A stretch of DNA of 52,527 nt from Candidatus Goldiibacteriota bacterium (GTDB lineage: Bacteria > Oederibacteriota > JAAXVQ01), in assembly GCA_020052235.1 (NCBI GenBank), contig JAGVPM010000005.1, positions 1-52,527 on the forward strand, in the 5' to 3' direction. The position numbers and the translations under genes are program-made. Of the stretch, positions 16,001 to 22,210 are shown one piece after another. Below the pieces are notes generated by a model. The model was not told where the DNA came from. It ran no database searches and saw only the letters and a program-made list of their open reading frames with translations. Each line of letters begins with the position of its first letter. The first letter of the stretch is position 1.

Positions 16001-18969
16001 AATTCGGCAAGCCACTCTCCGAAGAAGAACGTTGGAAAAAATATGAAACCATTGTCGCACCGGTGCGCGCGGCCCTTGAAGTTAAGATCAGCGCGGCTGC
16101 GGCTGAACCAACCGGCGGCCTGTGGCCCCTGACCCGGGAACCGCTGGTGAAATGGCTGGTGGAGAAAAAGGGCGTTTCATCCAAGTGGGCGGCCCGGATC
16201 TATGATTTTGGTTTGGCGCTCTTGGTGGAGAATAAAATTTCCTATGCAGTCGGCGGCGCCGTGGTTGGTTTGATCGGCTTGGCCGCGTTTATTGCGACTG
16301 GCAATTTTTCCCTATTGTTGACACACGGGTTCAACGCCGGTTGGGTGCTTTCCTGGGGAGCTGTGTTTTTTCCCCTGCATTTTGTAACCAGCCAGGGCTT
16401 GCGGGCGCCGCCGAAACGGATTTGGATTCCCGCGCTGGCCATCACCTTAATCAACCTGGCCCTGGCATTTACGCCGCTCTCCTGGTGGGGGCTCATGCTG
16501 GCGGCCATGGCGGTGCATGGCACGGTGAATGGGATTGCCGCTGTCTTTGCCGGAATTTTTTCTGGGCAGATGCGGCAGGCCGCCTATGGCGAGGAGTTTA
16601 TCCAATGGCAAGCATTTGTTAATGCACATGACAAACGCGCGTTTCTCTCTACTTTCCAAAAAACCCAAGAAAAAAATCGTGCTTTGTCCCCTGATTCGAA
16701 CTTGTTTCCGCTGGTGGCCGGAAAATTATATTTTAACGATACTTTGGGCAATGCCCTTCAGAGTATGGATGCTTTGTTGTCTCAGCAACTTGGCCACGAG
16801 CAAACACAAACAATCCGTGATTTTACCAGACATATTGCCGACATTATGCGCATTGCCCAAGATTCCATCTATCCAAGCGGAATTGAACTCGAGGCGCTGG
16901 ACCAAGGGAAAACACAGGAAATTCCCGGTCAAATTCTAAGGCTTCGCAATCAACATTTGGAATACTGGGATCAAATGGTTGAGAAAATCCGGGGAGTTGC
17001 GCCGGGGAATCAGTTTTTGTCGGACGCAGCGCGTTTTTACCGCAACCGCCTGGAATTGTTTTTTAATGACTTGGAAATAGCGATGAAAAAAACACTCGAG
17101 CTTCCGGGCGGAAATTTTCCCACGAACAACCCGGGGAAGCCGTTGGCTGAAGTGTTGGGCGAAGGGCGAAACGGCGAACCGCTGTTTAAAAATCATTTCC
17201 TGGGCGAGCTGCTTTATGGTTTCCGCAACCGGATTTTCGGTGACAATCTGAACTATCTGCTCAGGCACATTTACCTCCGCACAGGTGCATGGTTTGGGGC
17301 GGGATACGAAGTGAATGCGGATTATGCCGGCCTGCACGGGAAAGACTATGACGCTTCGCAAGCTTTGGAAGCGCGCGATACTGTATTTGCCTTGACCATC
17401 CCCGCGGTTTTCAAGGGCGTATTGGAGCGCGCCCCGGAGAAGGGTTGGTGGGCCAAAGCAAGTTATGCCCTCCAGGCGGCGCTGGTTCGTTCGGTGGTGT
17501 ACCCGCAGTTGCTGTTTTTCGTTTTTCAAACCAAACTGTTGCAGGCGCGCCAGGACCTGCAGGCCCTTTCCAATATTTGGGAGTATGTGCAGTCCCGGGC
17601 TGAGACTTTGCTCCAGCGCTGGTTCCCGGGCTTGGGCCGCATACGCTTGGCTGATTTTTATAAAAACACCATGCATAACCGGGATGTGGGCATTACCCGC
17701 ACGGAAGTGATTAAATTACTCGATCTATACCGCCAAATTTTGAACCGCCAGGCGCACGGCTTGAACCAGGAATTGCAAACGCAGGTGCAAAGTTTGCTGG
17801 ACACAGGTCAGGATCCCACCACCGAGGCTTTGGTGGAAACCTTGCGGCTGGTCAAAGTGGAGAACCTTACGGACCCGCTGATGCGGAATTTAGTCGGGCA
17901 ATTGCAAGCTGCGATTTTTTCAGCGCAGGAAACCGTGCGCCGGGGCGGGGATCCAAAATATCTTCGCCTGGAAATTAATCACATTGCCGATCTGATCATT
18001 CACAGCCGCCGGGCTGCGCCGGCTTTGACAGGGTCTTTAAAAATCGAAATGCCTCAATCCGTTGAACTTTACACGGACCAGGCTCATTGGCTGTTTGATG
18101 CTCAAGCGCGGTCCGGGGCCATCGGCATGGCGGATGCATTGCTGCAGGCGGCGGCCGGGTCGCCGTTTTTAGCAGACCTGCAATTCCTGCAAAAAGTGCT
18201 CGCGCAGGGGGAAGTGAGCAAGGCGGACAGTTATCAGCTTTTGGCCATGTTGGAGACCATGACATCGTTGCAATCGGATACGTCAGCCGTGCTTGTGGGG
18301 GAGGATGTAACCCGCTATGTGGGCAGCCTTACCTGGGGAGGGCGCGCTCAGCGTTTTGCCTTAGGCAAGAAAACGCTCAGCGTAGTCGAACCCGCTGTGT
18401 CCACGGTTTTGGCCCCGGATGCCGAGGCCATTGAGCAACTCAACTCCGGCAATCTTAGCCACCAGGTTAGTTTAGTACCCTTTCAGGGGCGCTTGCCCGA
18501 ACGTTTGGCCGAAACCGGTAATTTTCAACGCGATCTGGGACGGTTTTTACAAACCACGCCCGGGTTCCAGGGGAGGCTCTCTCCAACCCAAGCTTTGGCC
18601 CAGGCGTATTACCGTTGGCACGGGAATCCCGGCGAAAAGAATTTGAGGCTGTTAAGCCGGGTGCTTTTGCGGATCATGCGGAACGAAGCCAAGCGGGCGG
18701 AAGCGCAACCTGAAGCCACAGCCGGGTATGTAGCTGCGTTGGAAGCCATGAATCATTTGTTTGCGGACTCATCCGTGTTCCGGGGCAATGAAAAATTGGG
18801 AACCTATCGCGAGGCAACCGTGCATCTGCCTGCGTGCTTCCGGCAGGGTGAGAAATTGCGGTATTTGGCCCTGTGGCGCAAAGCACCGGACTTTATTGCG
18901 GCCCGGAATGTAGAAATGGAAATGCAGCGTCAACAACTGCTCAACTTCCGCACCAGCGGCGCGGCCTAA
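4066..18969 (+). CDS. Giant multi-domain, membrane-anchored protein (4,967 residues) with duplicated repeat module
   Basis: One uninterrupted frame; function unknown. Seen in order: signal anchor (about 15-38). A domain at about 50-470 with IQDLHCNYEVQ (His87), LMGEEGA and INGGFHAEGI (His400), whose spacing resembles the ChaN/TIKI/erythromycin-esterase-like fold. Copy A of a large module (about 602-2038): hydrophobic DHQAWIDFAQS block, Lys/Pro/Ala-rich linker, TPR-like helices, long alpha-helical region, and four membrane segments from about 1940. A unique module (about 2045-2420) with a GEAGVGRGIASSIAQWLL stretch that faintly recalls a GNAT acetyltransferase. Copy B (about 2425-4155), with six 44-residue TPR-like units. 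A unique C-terminal region (about 4160-4967) with a hydrophobic helix near 4480. RBS AGGTGG supports the start. It most likely acts at the envelope or periplasm. Comparable giants are known in Omnitrophota. The family assignment of the N-terminal domain is inferred. Confidence 0.9.
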   Translation: MAKDNRFFTLPSRRVLWARSIALLITFSFLLPYLTWAFDNGNYQLSQSGFSGIQYVGRELTIPQKFGTIQQKFQGSGKTVVCIQDLHCNYEVQKNIANIIRYMSENHGLKLMGEEGAFGTVNLEVLRGFPLAHVREEISDYFVKQGKLTGAELFAAVNPAPIRLEGVESQDLYEASYTTIRSFLTAESQGYVSDLRDMLESLKPGLYTPGLIRFDDSGKAFRKGSLDLFHYVSVLKTYAAKLRVDTRELESFNRFVRQGQASAGEAGQDALYRELDQLDAEIRERLYTAENQKQLDQLGRGLDQIEKLINISATPEEVKRIQSRRSEYAVKIFREFIRQYDPQFSDLWDEEISSLDGFVDQAMAFYTLADRRSIRFVDNLLKKMDNAQENLAVMINGGFHAEGIAAELKRRNISFIAVQPRLTRQDWVNPYYSLLQGKKLPLEKLLEKKQSIFAVHTWTESVDFKRVMEALLGSIALARMPALDLKGREALQAFLAKLQVVHAASLAPEALAELGLPVASVFARLEVADGNPDLYVLAAASENWPDEKMPVYDRVKLENFDGLGMAFGSRQDLLQVAAGLRSGETLWAGLKKQAGRVFELLARLFSRDSLTNALNLFFFDHQAWIDFAQSPNFVLFLFGFSAGPAQLSAIPFLAMGGIKAVGDENRHFARTLLINCLSDAELKKTMLEAPLVQAKLQTQEIQAVLTQISSDSVAQGEIVREVVTINGENPAKLRTQLMELLGNIAWSQKGAKSVVEKPKPVEKKVEVAPVSNPALASADALVKALYDDPTKTWELWKTADPKTPAGRKTRILFLDALHLIGVDNPNAPMGFIMPAFQQEEEMADLLQALSTRSEFGNLVAQIRGIRESESQGKPVAATLRVAKVEPKAKGKPGKEAKPKEEIKAVDQFAKLNALKERLENPVEAARQKADEEALAKERAAAKEKLEAVAKKAPKPAKPNLAEIFKKQQVESKLQVSRQSFQDGDLKTTWNLVQEVLKIDPLNSEAKQRADLVDGIEAELDRAEALKAEGKLPEAAEVYSGISVKFAEKLQGMDVWHMLDARMDIARVLLGQNRLSLAQGIAEAVLLLDSESPEAQELVKSINTAVMKKRIDNLLEKAKNALATKRGGELAKALLWMDQALEYSSDANGLLGEEILALRAGIAQEQQAQQVVELERRVEIVMAQGHWLDAWNQIRQARSGAGNIELLTLETKVLQRILETAKTRIAGETEKAAELLLALAPAFKDDASLQSTEFFQTWIQATIDLVRQGLQKNSELELVFGWAEPLRALAPEQAREVLKLLAARQDPVGHVAGLFTELRTARENSRQAKGSEKAELEATAKKLRAQIGEETGKVAVYFRALHRAQAASPKGWEFFIQTALADPFALPRLYAAAPEDAMAGLEALAETFPSAITGMWKDRKAFEARPEFRAVLRQFMLTRWHGPLAVLNAYLEQERKYLIAQELAGYGADKANYVSDLLVSVKSVYELSATGTLNISDLRNYYNLALGIVDDILRNDFGFFMDNMFTLEPAGESMVQGKIGMPTEVTGYLFARSAKRLIPRILEASPESDAEKLALWVSRMHAYFLSHEDTKGLSPAIDADMHKMLEAVTDQVYKEGSFKNIDAKTARFFQAASELSEVSLSPFMFRPELEALMSREDAQELIQLLHASDLSFKNRMAIIFRLAMLWDTALKNKTLNIQNLKKMCGQPDPLVRSNVYFAMALIRGKQSQLEIQKQVNGPEFVRLMSHAVTPEGEVDPNHVLTMLHMLWMGEDTEKILMTYAVVASLALNGSVVINLDGKRQEFLLKEGLDARPAIAAILQTALAHEWLQHEPHAYQIVRDTLHLLETPMPENEKREIYGRIIRVMSLGPQAKGQVWAEYEKAVAPLRAAQTKSGAVASESTGGLWPLTRGPIVQWLMEKKGLSPAWAARIYDFGLALLVENKISYAVGGAVVGLIGLAAFVVTGNFSLLLTHGLQAGWVLSWGAVFFPLHFVTSQGLRAPPKRTWVPALAITLINLALAFTPLSWWGLMLAAMAVHGTVNVIAPGAARFVAAIFKPGRLSGGQFARTLNYITVAFVAADALSVLLFGHPFLSPKLTASLGMTGFFLTTEAVLDVKDVPGTTALPAQRVTYLASLEPRVVHQGPEAPAFVEIQNTSRPEEVITLVRKAKLSRSNQAEEYIGAIPGDGPGREIKILIYFYPGFLELIKIQVGEAGVGRGIASSIAQWLLQLAKTTFPATQYPLHFRAVENPASLGIAENIFQPGTLQIQDASREIPDGILGPWQDLWDPKVDLYRITGPVYVPWSSETIRLERRGNEYIIRSAPKGYKVNIHGARIEVFDPSGRRVNGLRTDTDGYGYYNLKGIPRQLASSPAGSEIQAQEAFAATARPRQYEHLYVSAPPAVQTLEKANTGSQSKSENVFARAFKQLARLFNPVGLKQALALFLYDHQAWIAFAQSPYFVLFLFWFSAGPAQLSAIPFLAMGGIKAVGDENRHFARTILINCLTSAELKQTMLDAPLVQAKLQTPEIQAVLTQISSDSIAQGQLVQEVAKINDENPETLKTQLRELLGTIAWSQKNAKPVEKPKSVEKTVKVETGPSQPALAGVDAVVAALFNDPAEIWSAWKTADLKTPAGRKTRNLVLDALHKIMDENGPNVAMGFIMPAFPGNEMTDLLQALSARSEFGNLAAQIRGIRESEAQVKPSKPVASVQVAKVVPRTKDKPGIKPKEEIKAVDPFAQLKALQERLLDPEAAAEQKIALEAQAKEKEAAREKAAAAALIKQAADKKKADEDELARQAAANKRTEEALAWKQLEAARRETAKAKPKTVTKEEPKAQQQSTDPFTQKLNELNQLLETGKYLDARKAYKNILDYYAERSSEAETVASEFIQVKITKAQGHLEAREFRDARITLQNIYEFEPGNSAAGNLSNQFVRGKIDEANRLLEAGIIDEAKTALQDVTDFAPENAEAKELPRLFVQKKIALVKKALDKREVDAAKVALQLVLAVSPGNVEARGILGVFCEGQMTLARNALQESQAAQAGAAIKAVLAMDPSHAQALALSKQFIDKKTAEAALALKQGRFIQAQKAAQDILVLDPQNAQAVALAGVLHKTADELTQAAQLRTQNKLSEAAEMYGKVAANSIEDLKTAGLWLQVRGELFLIAQTLMEQDSLERARKTAETLGTLAPEDQAIATLKAKIEVAANNKRIRTLLLSAKPALQSGQPSELNKALQNTEKALTYAVAPGTDAALQSEAEGLKTELEKQLEPFKQKEQARQVEQALGKNQLPEAWQGVRQLRNLDPASGVFQQLEEKVFNAIMLETQGIQAPKLGNAANLILEIAKIFQEDARLKSSGFLSPLVDRLVQLAQAHLQSEPADLGRAGELTDHALVLDPGNVLARQMKRTLTEHVNPELFLTNAFTELFNLRKKIKEAKGDQKKDLEEEAKQVRRNIMKYQEQPLIYFQALYNAQKASPKVWENFTREFLPDTLIMQIPTVPDANTRMKALARTFPSALVKLIGDRKLLERNPDFRKTLWEVMLTGWTGPTSLLSYYLGQEKKYVLEQEAAGFKNRAEGYASPLLSTMQSQYETMAKIPEAERDKREVQDMGALLNDATIMLLAIIEANPGFFLELVVALKPNEEFKQKGILDFPAAVIGGLFVKNEKFARVLLNQWPEADIDLLAGWFVQFHQYLLDLNRADFLNALDVSFSKQIDYATDKLFETNSFTFEPKLIGLIEGVHKRDKLVITPVRVRKELEALLPISNPEELVARLEKPGLTHNEQMAIALRLAIIWTQALNAANPKTAKEIAGNIQTLIEHKDPLVSAILSYGAVCIRNLNYKLEALKAVDRKYILAYETLLQGGEIGADKITLIGGKVDENTLLRMLYLLRTQDAKMKLSVVYSIFGSLVFNHKVALRMDGKQWRVGNVLPEEVPKIKAAFETALAKEWVREDFETDTVIKDFLLLQNEEIMPLAERRGIYMEILDLITAAPKFGKPLSEEERWKKYETIVAPVRAALEVKISAAAAEPTGGLWPLTREPLVKWLVEKKGVSSKWAARIYDFGLALLVENKISYAVGGAVVGLIGLAAFIATGNFSLLLTHGFNAGWVLSWGAVFFPLHFVTSQGLRAPPKRIWIPALAITLINLALAFTPLSWWGLMLAAMAVHGTVNGIAAVFAGIFSGQMRQAAYGEEFIQWQAFVNAHDKRAFLSTFQKTQEKNRALSPDSNLFPLVAGKLYFNDTLGNALQSMDALLSQQLGHEQTQTIRDFTRHIADIMRIAQDSIYPSGIELEALDQGKTQEIPGQILRLRNQHLEYWDQMVEKIRGVAPGNQFLSDAARFYRNRLELFFNDLEIAMKKTLELPGGNFPTNNPGKPLAEVLGEGRNGEPLFKNHFLGELLYGFRNRIFGDNLNYLLRHIYLRTGAWFGAGYEVNADYAGLHGKDYDASQALEARDTVFALTIPAVFKGVLERAPEKGWWAKASYALQAALVRSVVYPQLLFFVFQTKLLQARQDLQALSNIWEYVQSRAETLLQRWFPGLGRIRLADFYKNTMHNRDVGITRTEVIKLLDLYRQILNRQAHGLNQELQTQVQSLLDTGQDPTTEALVETLRLVKVENLTDPLMRNLVGQLQAAIFSAQETVRRGGDPKYLRLEINHIADLIIHSRRAAPALTGSLKIEMPQSVELYTDQAHWLFDAQARSGAIGMADALLQAAAGSPFLADLQFLQKVLAQGEVSKADSYQLLAMLETMTSLQSDTSAVLVGEDVTRYVGSLTWGGRAQRFALGKKTLSVVEPAVSTVLAPDAEAIEQLNSGNLSHQVSLVPFQGRLPERLAETGNFQRDLGRFLQTTPGFQGRLSPTQALAQAYYRWHGNPGEKNLRLLSRVLLRIMRNEAKRAEAQPEATAGYVAALEAMNHLFADSSVFRGNEKLGTYREATVHLPACFRQGEKLRYLALWRKAPDFIAARNVEMEMQRQQLLNFRTSGAA
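5869..10180 (+). repeat. Module copy A inside the giant gene
   Basis: First copy of the internal duplication. It begins at GCGCGCCTATTC and ends at CACGGTGAATG. It shares a 44-nt identical block with copy B (6013-6056 versus 11482-11525) and a 29-nt identical block (9850-9878 versus 16201-16229). It holds a single TPR-like unit at the place where copy B holds six. Confidence 0.9.
11338..16531 (+). repeat. Module copy B inside the giant gene
   Basis: Second copy of the internal duplication with the same boundaries as copy A. It is 882 nt longer (offset 5469 at the start, 6351 at the end). Most of the excess is the TPR expansion at 12589-13380 and a longer Lys/Ala/Glu-rich predicted coiled coil before it. 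In the final membrane block, differences from copy A are mostly at third codon positions. Confidence 0.9.
12589..13380 (+). repeat. Six tandem 132-bp units encoding 44-residue TPR-like helical repeats
   Basis: Units start at 12589, 12721, 12853, 12985, 13117 and 13249, each exactly 132 nt. The protein pattern in each is a helix with a small-residue turn (LLEAGIIDEAKTALQDV, ALKQGRFIQAQKAAQDI), then a Pro/Asn/Asp turn (FAPENAEA, LDPQNAQA), a pattern close to TPR. DNA identity between units is low, so they are old. The array is in frame within the giant gene. Confidence 0.85.
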
Positions 18970-19008
18970 CCAGGCGCCGGGCGGCGGAGTCTGGAAGGGT
19001 AAAGAACC

Positions 19009-19986
19009 ATGCGGGCGGCTTTTGAACCAGCTTGGATTTTGCGGAACGCGCATATACAATCCATTTTAGCGGCCATGCGTCCCGGGGTAAGATGGGGTAA
19101 TCCGGCGTGTTCGGCCCGGACAGCTGTTTTGAGGGATTTGGACGGGGTTTCCCTGCAAGTACGGATCAATGAGCGGCCGGGAGCCAAGGGATTGGCCATT
19201 TTTCTTCCCGGATGGTTCGATTCTTCGGAAACGGATTATATGTTGTCCGCAGCGCGCCGGTTTTTGCAGGCGGGCTGGGATGTTATCCGGCTCAATCCCC
19301 GCGATCATGGAGATACCGCACACCTGAATGAACGCATGTTCCACGCGGCGCGTTTTGAGGAAATCCAAAAAGCCGTGGAACAATTGTGCTGCAATGCCTT
19401 TCCGCAGCCGGTGTATCTGGCGGGGTTTTCTTTGGGCGGGAATTTTGCCCTGCGCCTGGCTGTCCGCCGGCCGCCTGAGCAAATCCCGAATTTACTGGGC
19501 GTGGCGGTTATTTCCCCGGTGCTTGATCCCAGGAAAGTAAGCGCCCATTTGGATGCCGGGCCGTTTTGGTACCGGGATTATTTAATGAAAAAGTGGAAAC
19601 GCTCGTTATGCGCCAAGGCCCGGGCTTTTGCCGGGCGCTATAACCTCGCCCCGTTGCTGCGTCACACCCGGATTATTCCCATGACCGAAGCTTTGTTGCC
19701 GTATTACTTTGATTTCCGCACCGAACGCGAGTATTTCGACGCGTTTACCTTAACCCGCGATTCCTTCGCGTCATTGGCTTGGCCGGTTACGCCGCTTATG
19801 GCTGAAGATGATCCGGTTGTTCCAATCGCTGAATTTCATAACCTAGAGGGAATTCCCAACTTGAAAACGGTATTCACAAAACGGGGAGGGCATTGCGGTT
19901 TTTTTTCCAACCTGCGTTTGGACAGCTGGGCTGAAAGCGTATCCTTGGAAACCGCTGAACGGCTGTTGAGTCAGCGGCAGATATGA
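19009..19986 (+). CDS. Alpha/beta hydrolase of the YheT/ABHD (AB-hydrolase 4) family
   Basis: A 325-residue serine hydrolase. The nucleophile elbow is GFSLGGN (Ser141), the acid is probably Asp268 in AEDDPVVP, and the catalytic His295 is in GGHCGFF. The oxyanion-hole region reads FLPGWFDSSE, and LNPRDHGDT is typical of the YheT group. Members hydrolyse esters, but the bacterial substrate is not established. No signal peptide is seen, so it is probably cytosolic. It starts 39 nt after the giant gene stop with GGGTAAAG upstream of the ATG, and no promoter is evident between them, so the two may be co-transcribed. Confidence 0.85.
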   Translation: MRAAFEPAWILRNAHIQSILAAMRPGVRWGNPACSARTAVLRDLDGVSLQVRINERPGAKGLAIFLPGWFDSSETDYMLSAARRFLQAGWDVIRLNPRDHGDTAHLNERMFHAARFEEIQKAVEQLCCNAFPQPVYLAGFSLGGNFALRLAVRRPPEQIPNLLGVAVISPVLDPRKVSAHLDAGPFWYRDYLMKKWKRSLCAKARAFAGRYNLAPLLRHTRIIPMTEALLPYYFDFRTEREYFDAFTLTRDSFASLAWPVTPLMAEDDPVVPIAEFHNLEGIPNLKTVFTKRGGHCGFFSNLRLDSWAESVSLETAERLLSQRQI

Positions 19987-20008
19987 AAATAACATAGCCC
20001 CCAACAAA

Positions 20009-20040
20009 GCGGAGCGCTCCCTATTTTTGGGGCACTCCGC
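20009..20040 (-). terminator. Terminator hairpin between convergent genes
   Basis: GCGGAG-C-GCTCCC (20009-20021) pairs with GGGGC-A-CTCCGC, with one C/A mismatch. Read on the minus strand the hairpin is followed by TTTGTT, so it best serves the cupredoxin gene ending at 20049. It may also stop plus-strand transcription. Confidence 0.55.
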
Positions 20041-20048
20041 CCGAGGGG

Positions 20049-20480
20049 TCACTTATCGGCGGGCAAAACAATCAAGTCCCCGCCCATGCTCATGTGTCCC
20101 ATGCCGCAGAAAACCGAACAATGTATGGAAAATGTGCCGGGTTTATTGGCCTTGAACGTAATGGTTTCGGTTTTACCCGGCGCGAGATCGCGGTTCACGT
20201 CAAACGCGGAAATGGCAATGCCGTGTTTAACGTCCGTGCTGGTGACTTCCAAACGGATCTGTTCGCCCAAACGAACCACCACCGGATCAGGTATAAATTC
20301 ATATTTTTTTGCTTCCATCTTAATCACCCGGATTCCGTTTTCCAATTGACCTGAAGGTTGCAAGGCACTTTTTTCAGTCTCAGTCATTTTTTTAGCGCTG
20401 CCGACGCACCCTGTCAAAGATGCGGTTAGCCACAAACCAAGTGCAAGCAGCATTACCATTGAATTTTTGTTATATGCCAT
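20049..20480 (-). CDS. Periplasmic lipoprotein with CuA-type cupredoxin domain (COX2-like)
   Basis: A 143-residue protein. The start at 20480 is set by GGAGG six nt upstream and gives a lipoprotein signal ending in the lipobox LTGC. The rest is a cupredoxin fold with the full CuA ligand set: a His in VKHGIAI and CSVFCGMGHMSM (C-x3-C-x3-H-x2-M). This is the pattern of cytochrome c oxidase subunit II and nitrous-oxide reductase. The transmembrane hairpin of true COX2 is absent and no oxidase subunit is nearby. It is therefore probably a free-standing electron-transfer or copper-handling lipoprotein at the outer face of the inner membrane or in the periplasm. Confidence 0.88.
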   Translation of the reverse strand: MAYNKNSMVMLLALGLWLTASLTGCVGSAKKMTETEKSALQPSGQLENGIRVIKMEAKKYEFIPDPVVVRLGEQIRLEVTSTDVKHGIAISAFDVNRDLAPGKTETITFKANKPGTFSIHCSVFCGMGHMSMGGDLIVLPADK

Positions 20481-20676
20481 GATCGTCCTCCTTGCGGTTA
20501 ATGGATGTAAATGCATTTCCGCTTGCATGCCATCATACTCCCCAAGGGATGTTTTTGAAATAGATTCCTATAGCGTTCGTAACCGTCTTTTTTTAAAACC
20601 TCCGCATTTTTTAATTTACGGAGAAATTAATCATGTTAGAATTCAGAAACTCTCAGGCGGATCCCGTGCCTGGGGC

Positions 20677-21033
20677 GTGAACATTACCTTGAAGGCGAGG
20701 CCTATGAATCCCAAAGCGATTATGGATAAAGCAGAAGGATTGGTGATGGTTGAGAGCCGGCAAATTCAGGATGACTATGTCGAAGTGGTGTTTTTGAACG
20801 CGGAATTGCAAGCATGGCAAAAACATCTTGAGATGTTTTTGGGGCCTGCCTTGAAGCCGGCCGGGCATGCGCCGGAGGCCAGACATGAATTAATGGCCAA
20901 ACCATACGGCGGCATCCGGACCGGGCAGACGCTTTACGGCAAGGAATTTGGCCCCCATAGAATTGTTGCCTTGCTTTGGCCTTGGCAGGACAACATGAAT
21001 ACGACATTGAAAATGTACTACGAAAAAGGTTGA
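20677..21033 (+). CDS. Hypothetical protein of unknown family
   Basis: An open frame of about 118 codons with protein-like composition (ITLKARPMNPKAIMDKAEG, then EVVFLNAELQAWQKHLEMF) and no recognised domain, signal or membrane helix. The frame stays open upstream to 20467, but that part runs antisense through the leader and RBS of the divergent cupredoxin gene and is unlikely to be coding. Possible starts are GTG 20677 or ATG 20704. A better RBS (ACGGAGAA) precedes an ATG at 20632, but that frame stops after 15 codons, so a start-proximal frameshift is also possible. No homology was recognised. Confidence 0.5.
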   Translation: MNITLKARPMNPKAIMDKAEGLVMVESRQIQDDYVEVVFLNAELQAWQKHLEMFLGPALKPAGHAPEARHELMAKPYGGIRTGQTLYGKEFGPHRIVALLWPWQDNMNTTLKMYYEKG

Positions 21034-21082
21034 AGGCGTTTTTACCCGGCCTGGTTTTTGGATTGCCGGCTTTGTGTTTTGG

Positions 21083-22210
21083 TTAACTGGTTTTAGTTTT
21101 ATACCAGTCCTGTTTTTTATGGAAATAATCAGCTGCGGATCGATATTCCACGATCAAAGAATCCATTAGTTCCGGCACGGAGGTCATTTTTTCAATGCGG
21201 TAGGCATTGGCGCCGGAAAAAACAAATCCTTTATCCAATTCGCCCGTGTGGGCGCTCAACAAGGCCTTGGCAATGCAATAGGGCGCTTTGGTAAAATCGC
21301 ACGTTTGCAAACATTTCCACGGGCATTTGGTGGGCTGGCCCAAGCCTTTGGAAACAGTTTGCAGAAAAGCATTGTTCATGGCCCGGCCGGGCAGTCCGAC
21401 CGGACTATCGATAATGATCAGATCTTCTTTTTTGCAATCCACAATGGACTGCTTGAAGGCTTCGGCTGCGTCGCATTCGTGCGTGGCGATGAACCGGGTG
21501 GCCATTTGCACGCCTTGCGCGCCTAATTGCAGAAATTTAAAAATATCCGCGCCGGAATAAACGCCGCCGGCCGCAATGACTGAGATGGGTTTTTGGTATT
21601 TTTCCTCGAACGGTTTGATGGCCTCAATCACTTCGGGCAGCAAGCGTTCCAATTGGTATTCGGGAAGTTCCAAGTGTGCTTTATGAAATCCCAAATGCCC
21701 TCCGGCCAAAGGGCCTTCCAGGACGAATGCATCGGGAACCATATTATAATGTTTCTGCCAATTCCGGCAAATAATGCGGGCGGCCCGGTCCGAGGACACA
21801 ATGGGCACCACTTTGGTTAGAATGGCCTTCCAGGTTTCTTCGGGGATAGCTTCCGGCTTTTGGATCGGAAGCCCGGCGCCCATGAAGATGAAGTCAATGC
21901 CTTCTTCCCACGCGGTTTGGGCCAATTCGCCGTAATCGGTCAGGGCGATCAGGATATTCACGCCGATCAGCCCTTTGGTTTGCGCACGCGCCGTTTGGAT
22001 CTCTTTGCGCAGGGAAAGGACATTGCCAACTTTAAAATGGACGTTGTTAACTGGCGGGTGAACAAAACCAAGGCCGGTAACGGAAATAACGCCGATGCCA
22101 CCTTGGTTGGCAACGGCGGAAGCCAAGCCGGCCAGGGAAATACCGACTCCCATGCCGCCTTGGATGATTGGAACGCGGGCTTCCAAAGCGCCAATTTTTA
22201 ATGAAGGCAA
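21083..22210 (-). CDS. Nitronate monooxygenase / FabK-like FMN oxidoreductase
   Basis: A 375-residue TIM-barrel flavoprotein of the 2-nitropropane dioxygenase family. It begins with the typical PIIQGGMGVGIS strand-loop and contains GPLAGGHLGFHK, which includes the family's catalytic-site His, and the FMN-phosphate motif AAGGVYSGADIFKFLQLGAQGVQMATRF. Members oxidise nitronates such as propionate-3-nitronate, or act as enoyl-ACP reductases (FabK). A four-Cys set near residues 300-315 (CPWKCLQTCDFTKAPYC) is found in one subgroup and might bind metal. The start given is TTG (22210) and has no good RBS. A CTG-initiated form five codons longer would better match family N-termini. Single-gene unit. 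Confidence 0.88.
   Translation of the reverse strand: MPSLKIGALEARVPIIQGGMGVGISLAGLASAVANQGGIGVISVTGLGFVHPPVNNVHFKVGNVLSLRKEIQTARAQTKGLIGVNILIALTDYGELAQTAWEEGIDFIFMGAGLPIQKPEAIPEETWKAILTKVVPIVSSDRAARIICRNWQKHYNMVPDAFVLEGPLAGGHLGFHKAHLELPEYQLERLLPEVIEAIKPFEEKYQKPISVIAAGGVYSGADIFKFLQLGAQGVQMATRFIATHECDAAEAFKQSIVDCKKEDLIIIDSPVGLPGRAMNNAFLQTVSKGLGQPTKCPWKCLQTCDFTKAPYCIAKALLSAHTGELDKGFVFSGANAYRIEKMTSVPELMDSLIVEYRSAADYFHKKQDWYKTKTS

Noticed and set aside
5928-17676. Several minus-strand frames over 150 codons inside the giant gene (for example 5928-6560, 11652-12128, 16936-17676)
   Set aside because: Two of them (5928-6560 and 11394-12128) look alike only because they are opposite the duplicated module. 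None has a start context or recognisable domain.
20467-20676. Upstream extension of the hypothetical gene at 20677
   Set aside because: It would be translated across the divergent cupredoxin gene's start and RBS and has a Cys-rich, non-protein-like composition.
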